Below are positions 1-5,068 of a DNA stretch of 5,068 nt, piece after piece. The position numbers were made by a program, and so were the translations under genes. Within the stretch, counting starts at the first letter, position 1. Every line of letters begins with the position of its first letter. Source of the stretch: Erysipelotrichaceae bacterium (GTDB taxonomy: Bacteria; Bacillota_I; Bacilli_A; Erysipelotrichales; Erysipelotrichaceae). The notes below the pieces were generated by a model that was not told the DNA's origin, searched no databases, and worked only from the letters and a program-made list of their open reading frames with translations. Location of the stretch: positions 1 to 5,068 of the forward strand of contig JAFWKS010000319.1 in assembly GCA_017511325.1 (NCBI GenBank), in the 5' to 3' direction.

Positions 1-594
1 ATGGTCCCGGAGAAAAAGATCACCGTTGAAGATATCAAATACATCCTGTCATCGCACTATCAGGGAACACCATATGATCCGCTGGGCAGGATCGACGATC
101 CAAGAAAGAAAATCTATCGTCCGATCGGCGTGGCTAAGACGATCGTCATGGCTGTGCTTCAGATCAGACCTTACATGCCTAAGGAGCTAAAGGGCATCGA
201 ATGGATCTGTTTTGGTCCTAATCCTTACAACACGATCTGTCCGCTCTACACCTGGACTAACAGCATTCCTAAGTATTTCTCTGACGTCAAAACTGACGTA
301 TCGACTGATAACTTCTACTGGAATTCAAGACTTCTCGGAGCACTGGCTGACAGCAAGTTCAATACCTGCAGTCAGATAATCGAAAGATATCAGCTGGCTG
401 TAGCTTCAAGAGGACACGAGATAATCGGAAAATATGATAGAGAGATGCTTAAGAACAAGGACTATTCTCTGATCGATAAGGCCAATGAAGAACTTGCGGC
501 TATGGCCAAGGAAGAGACCGGCAAGACCCTCTACAAGGTCCTGGATGCAGTCTCAAGACATATGAATATCTTCTTCAACAGAGAAGACAAATAA
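1..594 (+). CDS. C69 family dipeptidase (PepD-like), C-terminal part only
   Basis: This is the C-terminal 197 residues of a peptidase family C69 dipeptidase. These are Ntn-fold cysteine peptidases that release amino acids from dipeptides, usually in the cytoplasm of lactobacilli and related Bacillota. The fragment shows the family block SSHYQGTPYDPL (residues 17-28), then YRPIGV (39-44), LQIRP (53-57), the EWICFGPNPYN stretch (67-77), TDNFYWNSRLLGALAD (102-117) and a charged helical tail with EELAAMAKEETG (163-174). All match the C-terminal half of Lactobacillus PepD-type enzymes from memory. Full family members run to about 470-550 residues and carry the nucleophilic Cys at the extreme N-terminus, so about 300 residues lie upstream. 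The ATG at base 1 is therefore most likely an internal Met rather than the start, unless the gene is truly truncated. It ends in TAA and is followed by a hairpin terminator. Family assignment is secure; the exact substrate is not. Confidence 0.88.
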   Translation: MVPEKKITVEDIKYILSSHYQGTPYDPLGRIDDPRKKIYRPIGVAKTIVMAVLQIRPYMPKELKGIEWICFGPNPYNTICPLYTWTNSIPKYFSDVKTDVSTDNFYWNSRLLGALADSKFNTCSQIIERYQLAVASRGHEIIGKYDREMLKNKDYSLIDKANEELAAMAKEETGKTLYKVLDAVSRHMNIFFNREDK

Positions 595-600
595 GCAAAC

Positions 601-626
601 GGGCATCATATGATGCCCTTTATAAT
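601..626 (+). terminator. Hairpin terminator after the C69 dipeptidase gene
   Basis: A perfect 18-base inverted repeat (601-618, GGGCATCAT/ATGATGCCC) starts six bases after the dipeptidase stop codon and is followed by TTTATAAT. It would fold as a 7-bp GC-rich stem with an ATAT loop. The T-tract is short and interrupted, so termination may be moderate. The same hairpin lies 33 bases beyond the stop codon of the convergent gene at 652-1497. On that strand it is followed by GTTTGCTTATTTG, so a weak bidirectional role is possible. Confidence 0.65.
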
Positions 627-651
627 ATGCAGATTAATATCATGATATAGA

Positions 652-1497
652 TCATTTCACAACGATCGTATCTTCTACCGGAATTTTCGAAAGTGTTCCT
701 TTGAAGGTGACAGTCACCGGTCCGCCCTTGGCGTTGTAAAGAGTAAACAGGACGTCCTTTTCATCATAGACCTTGATCGTATAAGGAAAAGGTGAATCGA
801 TAGGCTCGCTGTATCTTTCAGAAATCGTGCCGGTGAATGCTGAAGCGGCCTTGGCCTCGACGTCAAGGCTGCTTCCTGCCGCATCTGTTTCTGCGCTGGA
901 TTTGCCCGCAAAAATCGGGATGATGCCGCCGTTGATCTTGAAATAGGTGCCCATATCGCCTTCAGTCATATGGAACGTCCAGTCATACCAGAGACCATCG
1001 GGATCTCTTTCATCTTTTTCCGGGCTGGAAACAAAAGCTCCGATCAAAGAATTGAGCAGTTCTTTGCCCACAGCTTCTTCGGGACTTGCCGCATCTTTGC
1101 TTTGATCAAAGGTCTCAATGAATTCATCTTCAGCAGTCTTGTCGTATTGTTTCAGTTTCATGACGAAGCGATCGTTTTTAAACCAGCCTTTAAGATCTTC
1201 TTCGGATGAAAAACCCATCATTTTAAGGATGGCAAGAGCACCTGAACAATCGCCGTTGAAGTCAAAAGCCATCTCTCCACGATAGACGCCATACGGTGTT
1301 TCGCCGACATGTGAACAGTTGAGTTTCAGATCATATGCGACATCAGCTAAGCCTAAAGCCCTGACGTGCGATATTTCATCTATCAGCAATGTCCAGACAT
1401 AGCCTTTGTTCGCTCTTTCTTCCGCAAGTCCTTCTTCACGAAGTTCATTAAAATAGTTGGCTGCACTTGCCAAAGCCGGTTTTTTTGTTTCACTCAT
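652..1497 (-). CDS. Hypothetical protein, 281 residues, family not recognised
   Basis: I do not recognise this protein. It begins at an ATG preceded by AAGGAA (1508-1513) with a 10-base spacer, and ends in TGA. There is no signal peptide or transmembrane segment, so it is probably cytoplasmic. The first part (about residues 1-195) is mixed helical and aromatic, with a short helix rich in Glu/Ala/Arg (18-30), a VYRGEMAFDFNGDC segment (71-84) and an LWYDWTFHMTEGDMGTYFKI block (169-188). An Ala/Ser/Glu-rich, probably flexible linker follows (about 198-222). The last 60 residues alternate hydrophobic and polar positions (YTIKVYDEKDVLFTLYN, VTVTFKGTL), which suggests a small beta domain. The protein is acidic overall. 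It lies downstream of the lipoprotein gene on the same strand but behind a terminator, so it is probably transcribed separately. Two shorter frames overlapping it (714-911 -, 970-1209 +) look like shadows. Coding status is well supported by length and ribosome binding site; no function can be given. Confidence 0.8.
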   Translation of the reverse strand: MSETKKPALASAANYFNELREEGLAEERANKGYVWTLLIDEISHVRALGLADVAYDLKLNCSHVGETPYGVYRGEMAFDFNGDCSGALAILKMMGFSSEEDLKGWFKNDRFVMKLKQYDKTAEDEFIETFDQSKDAASPEEAVGKELLNSLIGAFVSSPEKDERDPDGLWYDWTFHMTEGDMGTYFKINGGIIPIFAGKSSAETDAAGSSLDVEAKAASAFTGTISERYSEPIDSPFPYTIKVYDEKDVLFTLYNAKGGPVTVTFKGTLSKIPVEDTIVVK

Positions 1498-1525
1498 GAT
1501 CTTTCAGTTCCTTTTCTATATCTTA

Positions 1526-1534
1526 ATAATAACA
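1526..1534 (-). promoter_or_regulatory. Candidate extended -10 promoter for the 281-residue hypothetical gene
   Basis: Read on the minus strand, TGT-TATTAT (1534 to 1526) resembles an extended -10 element (TGn plus 5 of 6 matches to TATAAT). It would start transcription about 20 bases before the ATG, just upstream of the AAGGAA ribosome binding site. No good -35 hexamer is seen; the region where one would lie overlaps the U-tract of the upstream gene's terminator (1547-1552). The region is AT-rich, so a chance match is possible. Confidence 0.35.
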
Positions 1535-1546
1535 TTGCAAGACAAT

Positions 1547-1576
1547 AAAAAAGGCATGCTTGCAAAGCACACCTTT
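1547..1576 (-). terminator. Rho-independent terminator of the DUF4430/cystatin-like lipoprotein gene
   Basis: On the minus strand a 12-bp stem with two G-T pairs (AAAGGTGTGCTT, bases 1576-1565, against AAGCATGCCTTT, 1561-1550) encloses a TGC loop. It leads into a run of six T (1552-1547). It starts about 25 bases after the lipoprotein stop codon. It separates the lipoprotein transcript from the hypothetical gene that follows on the same strand. Confidence 0.85.
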
Positions 1577-1601
1577 AATTAGTTGATCCTTGATCAGGCT
1601 A

Positions 1602-2576
1602 TTAGCCTAAGTAGGCAGTCAGATCCATCTTCTGGATGTCGCTGACCTTGCTGTTGCCTTCAAGATCTGCATACCATGTTACAAAGTAGAGACCTTCTGT
1701 AGCGTTGGCATCAGTGACTCTGCCGCGTGCCAAGGCGATGTAGTTGGTGCCGTTTACGACCTGGCTTGCGAGGAGCTGAACAGGGTTGTAGATAACACCG
1801 AGCACTTCAGATGTAGCCTTTTCAAAGCTTGTCTGTGCTTCTTCAGAACCTAATGATCCAGGTTTGCCTGTGCCTTTGATCTCCCAGCCGCCTAAGAGAT
1901 TTTCAGCTGCTTCTTCAGTAGTCTTGAGATCGAGGGCATCGATCTCTGCGATGTTTTCAGCTGAAGCATTGCCCTGCAGATCGTTATATACCTTGATGAT
2001 ATAGAACTTGCTTACAGGATCGTTGCTGACGACAGTACCGCGTGCCAGGAAAGCATAGTTGGTTCCGCTTACGACCTGAGTAGCCAGGACACATACTGCT
2101 TCATAATCTACGCCAAGGACTTTTTCCATAGCCTTAGTGAAGATATCAGCTTCTTCATCAGTAAGTTCAACTCTGGCGATATCAGCTACCTGCCAGCCTC
2201 CAAGAAGGCCGCTTCCTGTCTGTGCAGGAACGTATTTGATGTCGCAGACATCATTGTTGTTTAAAACGATCTTTGTGATGTCGCCTTCAACTGCCTGATC
2301 ATTAAGAGTGATCACCCAGTTACCAGCATCATCGCTGGCCTTGCCGTTGATAGTAGCGACGTTGCCGTTTGCATCGAGTTCATAGGTAAAATCACCGCCG
2401 GCAGCGAAAGAATCGAACAGATCCTTCAGATTTGAATTTTCATTCATTTCTGCCTGCATGCCTGATGCTGCATCGCCATCGGACAGATTGACCATGACGA
2501 CGATCTGCTTCTTCTGACAGCCAACGAGCGCAAGGGCTATAACAAGTGTTAATAATAAGGTAAATAATTTCTTCAT
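1602..2576 (-). CDS. Lipoprotein with DUF4430-like domain and two tandem cystatin-like domains
   Basis: A 324-residue secreted lipoprotein. Residues 1-20 form a lipoprotein signal peptide: KK, a Leu-rich core, then the lipobox LVGC with Cys20 as the predicted lipidated residue, so it should be anchored on the outer face of the membrane. Residues about 22-117 resemble DUF4430, the beta-rich domain related to the transcobalamin C-terminal domain (LKDLFDSF, the YELDANGNVATINGK hairpin, NWVITLND, then a closing strand). Two tandem domains follow, about 124-216 and 227-320. Each has LLGGW (124-128, 227-231), a helix, VLGVxY, a QVVxGTNY loop (Q167, Q272), an LARG strand and Y-x-DL-x-GN. The Gly-Gly and QxVxG elements are hallmarks of cystatins, although the Pro-Trp loop of classical cystatins is not evident. 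The start is set by AAAGGAG (2587-2593) ten bases upstream. The gene is divergent from an ECF S-component gene. Ligand or peptidase-binding function is inference; the domain resemblance is from motifs only. Confidence 0.87.
   Translation of the reverse strand: MKKLFTLLLTLVIALALVGCQKKQIVVMVNLSDGDAASGMQAEMNENSNLKDLFDSFAAGGDFTYELDANGNVATINGKASDDAGNWVITLNDQAVEGDITKIVLNNNDVCDIKYVPAQTGSGLLGGWQVADIARVELTDEEADIFTKAMEKVLGVDYEAVCVLATQVVSGTNYAFLARGTVVSNDPVSKFYIIKVYNDLQGNASAENIAEIDALDLKTTEEAAENLLGGWEIKGTGKPGSLGSEEAQTSFEKATSEVLGVIYNPVQLLASQVVNGTNYIALARGRVTDANATEGLYFVTWYADLEGNSKVSDIQKMDLTAYLG
1617..2207 (-). repeat. Tandem protein-level repeat: two cystatin-like domains
   Basis: Two consecutive copies of a domain of about 93 residues lie inside the lipoprotein, copy 1 at 1929-2207 and copy 2 at 1617-1898. 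Shared landmarks in the same order are LLGGW, VLGVxY, QVVxGTNY, LARGxV and YxDLxGN. The intervals agree closely: GG to GG is 103 residues and Q to Q is 105 residues. The copies have diverged substantially between the landmarks, which points to an old duplication rather than a recent one or an assembly artefact. Confidence 0.8.
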
Positions 2577-2612
2577 TTTTACTTTACTCCTTTCAATATT
2601 TGCTCGACATAG

Positions 2613-2641
2613 ATTTTATCATGGGGATTTTTCAGATACAA
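2613..2641 (-). promoter_or_regulatory. Promoter for the lipoprotein gene
   Basis: On the minus strand TTGTAT (2641-2636) lies 17 bases from TAAAAT (2618-2613, 5 of 6 matches to TATAAT). The -10 is preceded by TGA, an extended -10 element. Transcription would start near 2606, giving a leader of about 30 bases that contains the AAAGGAG ribosome binding site. The -35 is weak (TTG only), but spacing and the TGn motif make the whole convincing for a housekeeping sigma factor. Confidence 0.6.
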
Positions 2642-2675
2642 CAGAAATCCTACTGCGCAAACATATGCACAAGGC

Positions 2676-2703
2676 ATGACATCGTTTTTTAAAGTGTTAC
2701 AAT
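2676..2703 (+). promoter_or_regulatory. Promoter for the ECF S-component gene
   Basis: ATGACA (2676-2681, 5 of 6 matches to TTGACA) lies 16 bases from TACAAT (2698-2703, 5 of 6 matches to TATAAT). TGT immediately before the -10 gives an extended -10 element. The start point would be near 2710, leaving a leader of roughly 69 bases before the ATG. The -35 elements of this promoter and the opposing lipoprotein promoter are only 34 bases apart, so one regulator could control both. I see no clear operator repeat or known riboswitch in the leader. Confidence 0.65.
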
Positions 2704-2778
2704 TGAGTTGAATATCAGATGATCGTGTAGATGATGAAGATATAGTTTAAGCCTTTTAAAAAACAGAAAGGTCCCTGT

Positions 2779-3348
2779 ATGAACAACAAGACAAAAAAAC
2801 TGGTTTTTACGGCAATGTTTGCCGTTATCAATTATGTAGCCTTTGCTTATGGCAAGATCACGATCCCGGTAACAGCGGGAACTTCAACAGCGATCCACAT
2901 CGCCAATGCGATCGTTGTGCTTTCAGCCTGGTTCTTAGGCCCGATCTATGGCGGACTGGCTGGAGCGATCGGTCTATCGATCGCCGACCTGCTCGATCCA
3001 AGATACATCACTTCAGCTCCGAAGACATTCATATTGAAATTCATGATCGGACTGATCGCCGGAGTCGTAGCTGATCAGCTTAAACTGAGAGAACATTCGG
3101 AACGCAAGGACATCATCAGCATCACGATGCTGTCATCATTCCTGGCTTTAGCTTTCAATGTCGTGGCTGATCCGATCGTTGGCTACTTATACCGCAAGTA
3201 TCTGCTGGGCATTCCTCAGGATGCCGCCAAGATCATTGCGACCTGGGTCGCTGGAACGACAGCGATCAACGCGATCATCTGTGTCTTTGTCTCGGTGATC
3301 CTGTATCTGGCACTGTACAAAAGCTTCCTGCCTAAGCTTCCTGAATAA
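2779..3348 (+). CDS. ECF transporter S component (substrate-specificity subunit), substrate unknown
   Basis: A 189-residue integral membrane protein of the energy-coupling factor S-component type (PF07155-like). Such proteins bind a vitamin or other micronutrient with high affinity and dock onto the shared EcfA/EcfA'/EcfT ATPase module, which is not encoded here. Features: a short basic N-terminus (KTKK), a first helix at about 8-25, then the family pattern IHIANAIVVLSAWFLGP (39-55), YGGLAGAIGLSIADLLDP (57-74) and SAPKTFILKFMIGLIAG (79-95). A helix at about 112-135 and a final helix at about 157-181 follow; about six membrane segments in all. Length is typical for the family. The ATG is preceded by AGAAAGG (2765-2771) with a 7-base spacer. 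The gene has its own promoter, is divergent from the DUF4430/cystatin-like lipoprotein gene and ends at a strong terminator, so it is probably monocistronic. The sequence does not reveal the substrate; riboflavin, cobalamin or others cannot be separated by eye. Confidence 0.88.
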   Translation: MNNKTKKLVFTAMFAVINYVAFAYGKITIPVTAGTSTAIHIANAIVVLSAWFLGPIYGGLAGAIGLSIADLLDPRYITSAPKTFILKFMIGLIAGVVADQLKLREHSERKDIISITMLSSFLALAFNVVADPIVGYLYRKYLLGIPQDAAKIIATWVAGTTAINAIICVFVSVILYLALYKSFLPKLPE

Positions 3349-3355
3349 ACAAAAC

Positions 3356-3396
3356 AAAAGGTTGTATCGAGCTATATCGCTTCTACAACCTTTTTT
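3356..3396. terminator. Bidirectional rho-independent terminator between convergent genes
   Basis: A perfect 11-bp stem (AAAAGGTTGTA at 3356-3366 with TACAACCTTTT at 3384-3394) encloses a 17-base loop. On the plus strand it ends in six T (3391-3396), eight bases after the ECF S-component stop codon begins the spacer. On the minus strand it ends in TTTTGTTTTG and lies 11 bases beyond the S9 peptidase stop codon. It therefore can end both transcripts. Confidence 0.9.
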
Positions 3397-3407
3397 GTTG
3401 GACTTTA

Positions 3408-5068
3408 TTATTTAATATGTTTGTTGAACCAGTCGGTGATCTCATTGAGCCTACGGATCCTGTGTTTAGGCTGACCGGCTCTGGAGAGTTCGTGGTTTTC
3501 CTTGTGGAAGACTACGAGTCTTGTCTCAATGTTTCGTTGAGCCAAAGCCTGCATCATCTGCATGCCTTCAGGCAAAGGACAGCGGTAGTCTTCGTCGGAA
3601 TGAATGAACAGCGTCGGTGTCCTGGCGTTGTCCACGTATTTTAATGGGGAATGATCCCAGAGCTTCTGATGATCTTTTATCGCGTCACTCGTGCCGTTTT
3701 GATCGGGAGAGAAGTAACCGCCGATATCAGAAAGATAGGTGAAGCTCATCCAGTTGGCGATGCTTCTTTGTGAAGCAGCAGCCACAAATCTGTCGGTATG
3801 CGTGATGATCCAGTTGGTCATGAAACCGCCGTAGGATCCTCCGGTCTCGCAGACCTTATCTTTATCGATGGCCGGATATTTATCTAATACCGCATCGACA
3901 AAATCCATCAGGTTTTTGAAATCAGTACCGCCATATCCGCCCCGGATATCCGCAAATGCGTCACCTCTGCCGTCAGAACCTTTTATATTGGTAAACATGA
4001 CGAAGTATCCCTGCGATGCCCATAGCTGCATCTCGTGGAAGAAGGCAGCAGAATATATTGCCCTAGGTCCGCCATGGATATCCAGCACAGCCGGATATTT
4101 CTTTTTGCTACTGTAACCATAAGGAGGGAGCACCCAGCCGTTAAGTTCATAGCCTTCAGATACATATTCGATCTTTTGAGGCTTGGCGATGTACTTATCT
4201 TTAAGGATGCCTGTGTTATAGGAAGTGAGCTGTTTGATATTGCGGTCCTTGAATCGGTATTCATATAGTTCAGGGAGGCTCTTTTCATCTGCGGCGCAGA
4301 AGATGATCTTCTCATCACTTACATCGAAATGAGAGATCAGCGGCATTTCAAGCAGCTTTCTGTAATGGAAGTTTTTATCAAAGACCCAGATCTCGATATG
4401 ATCGACATTGCAAGAAAGAGTGTAAAGCGTATCGTTCCTTACGACCTGCTGCTTGCCAGAGCCAAGCACGATGTCGGAAGCGACGGCATTATAAAGGGAG
4501 CGATCAGGCGTTTCAAACGGTTTGAGCTCGTTGTTTTCAAGCAGAGCGAACCTGCTTGTTTCGTTGACACCATATCTCTTGCCATCGGCCGATGAGACAT
4601 AGAGCAGGCCATCGATCAGGTAGAGATTTGCGATCATCTGATCATCATGATCATAAAGACAGGTTGTCTTTCCGGTCTTGAGATCGTAGGCATATATCTT
4701 TTCGTATTTCGGTGCAAAGCGCTCATATTTTGATGCGCTGTAATAGATCTTTTCTTCATCATTCGTGAATGAACTGATGTCTGCAGTTTTATCGCTGATC
4801 CTTTTCAGCTTTTTATTTGAAAGTATAAAGAGAGCCTGGCGTTTCTTGTTGGTGAAGCCGGCACCGTTATGCCAGTAAGGGACCTCATCAAGCACTTTAT
4901 AGTCTTCTTCCTTCTTCAGCATCTCTTTATGCTTCTTAAGCTTTTCTTCACTATAGAGATAAAGGTCAGGGTAATTGACATCGATGTTCGCCTCGATCAG
5001 ACAGAGGTCATCGATCTTTCTGATCGAAGAGATTGAAAGAGGCGTCTTTAAAAAGATCTTTCTTTTAA
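3408..5068 (-). CDS. S9 family (prolyl oligopeptidase/acylaminoacyl-peptidase-like) serine peptidase, N-terminus outside window
   Basis: An alpha/beta-hydrolase peptidase of family S9 that cleaves short peptides, probably cytoplasmic since the visible part has no membrane segment. Numbering from the Met at 4922: the beta-propeller half covers about 1-245 (YWHNGAGFTNKK at 16-27 is a familiar S9 block). The catalytic half follows, with the oxyanion-region DIHGGPR (281-287), the nucleophile elbow GGSYGG with Ser363, Asp445 in HSDEDYRCP (441-449) and His477 in KENH. All three catalytic residues are present. The Met at 4922 is probably not the start: the frame stays open to the window edge through 48 more codons, and these encode plausible family sequence (KIDDLCLIEANIDVNYPDLY). 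No ribosome binding site was noted before 4922. The visible 552 residues compare with about 650 in typical relatives, so roughly 100 N-terminal residues and the promoter are missing. It converges on the ECF gene across a shared terminator. Shorter overlapping frames inside it are shadows. Confidence 0.92.
   Translation of the reverse strand, partial: KRKIFLKTPLSISSIRKIDDLCLIEANIDVNYPDLYLYSEEKLKKHKEMLKKEEDYKVLDEVPYWHNGAGFTNKKRQALFILSNKKLKRISDKTADISSFTNDEEKIYYSASKYERFAPKYEKIYAYDLKTGKTTCLYDHDDQMIANLYLIDGLLYVSSADGKRYGVNETSRFALLENNELKPFETPDRSLYNAVASDIVLGSGKQQVVRNDTLYTLSCNVDHIEIWVFDKNFHYRKLLEMPLISHFDVSDEKIIFCAADEKSLPELYEYRFKDRNIKQLTSYNTGILKDKYIAKPQKIEYVSEGYELNGWVLPPYGYSSKKKYPAVLDIHGGPRAIYSAAFFHEMQLWASQGYFVMFTNIKGSDGRGDAFADIRGGYGGTDFKNLMDFVDAVLDKYPAIDKDKVCETGGSYGGFMTNWIITHTDRFVAAASQRSIANWMSFTYLSDIGGYFSPDQNGTSDAIKDHQKLWDHSPLKYVDNARTPTLFIHSDEDYRCPLPEGMQMMQALAQRNIETRLVVFHKENHELSRAGQPKHRIRRLNEITDWFNKHIK

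Noticed and set aside
637..648. Perfect 12-base palindrome ATATCATGATAT between the two convergent 3' ends.
   Set aside because: It is AT-rich, short and next to a stop codon; a chance palindrome is as likely as an operator at this position.
970..1209. 79-residue plus-strand frame antisense to the hypothetical gene.
   Set aside because: It is Phe-rich low-complexity antisense sequence with no ribosome binding site support; a shadow of the minus-strand gene.
1602..2576. Idea that the cystatin-like lipoprotein is an inhibitor of the neighbouring C69 dipeptidase.
   Set aside because: Cystatins block papain-fold (C1) peptidases, whereas C69 enzymes have the unrelated Ntn fold and are usually cytoplasmic, while the lipoprotein is exported.
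2741..2746. TATAGT as an alternative -10 for the ECF S-component gene.
   Set aside because: It matches TATAAT at 5 of 6 positions, but no acceptable -35 lies 16-18 bases upstream and no TGn precedes it. The promoter at 2676-2703 is clearly better.
2577..2778. Possible riboswitch upstream of the ECF S-component gene.
   Set aside because: I looked for cobalamin, TPP and FMN landmarks and for a strong leader hairpin and saw none. The plus-strand leader from the best promoter is only about 69 bases and lacks clear stems.
3983..4318. 111-residue reading frame on the minus strand inside the S9 peptidase gene.
   Set aside because: It lies wholly within a well-supported gene in another frame, is rich in Ser/Arg with no domain pattern, and is best read as a shadow.

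Overview
The window looks like chromosomal sequence from a low-to-moderate GC Gram-positive bacterium (Bacillota), plausibly a gut or oral Erysipelotrichia- or Clostridia-like organism. This rests on the gene families (a PepD-type C69 dipeptidase, an ECF transporter S component, an S9 oligopeptidase, a DUF4430-type lipoprotein), AGGAG-like ribosome binding sites, hairpin-plus-U-tract terminators and a lipobox signal peptide. Taxonomy below phylum is a guess. I see no tRNA, rRNA, CRISPR array, insertion sequence or phage gene.

Layout: (1) 1-594 (+) is the C-terminal part of a C69 dipeptidase whose catalytic N-terminus lies upstream, followed by a hairpin terminator at 601-626. (2) 652-1497 (-) encodes a 281-residue, apparently cytoplasmic protein that I do not recognise. 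(3) 1602-2576 (-) encodes a 324-residue lipoprotein with its own terminator at 1547-1576. It has an N-terminal DUF4430/transcobalamin-C-like domain and then two tandem domains that look strikingly like cystatins, each with an N-terminal Gly-Gly and a QVVxG loop. (4) 2577-2778 is a divergent promoter region with a recognisable extended -10 promoter on each strand. (5) 2779-3348 (+) encodes a 189-residue ECF transporter S component, the membrane substrate-binding subunit. (6) 3349-3407 holds a strong bidirectional terminator between convergent genes. (7) 3408-5068 (-) is an S9 family prolyl-oligopeptidase-like serine peptidase with an intact Ser-Asp-His triad; its reading frame is still open at the window edge, so its N-terminus is missing.

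The lipoprotein and the ECF S component are the likeliest functional pair: they are divergent, adjacent, and DUF4430-type domains are related to the C-terminal domain of vitamin B12 carriers. An uptake role is inference, and no riboswitch was seen that would identify the ligand. The two peptidases at the edges suggest peptide utilisation, but nothing shows that they are linked to the central genes. The observation most worth a second look is the DUF4430 plus double cystatin-like lipoprotein.
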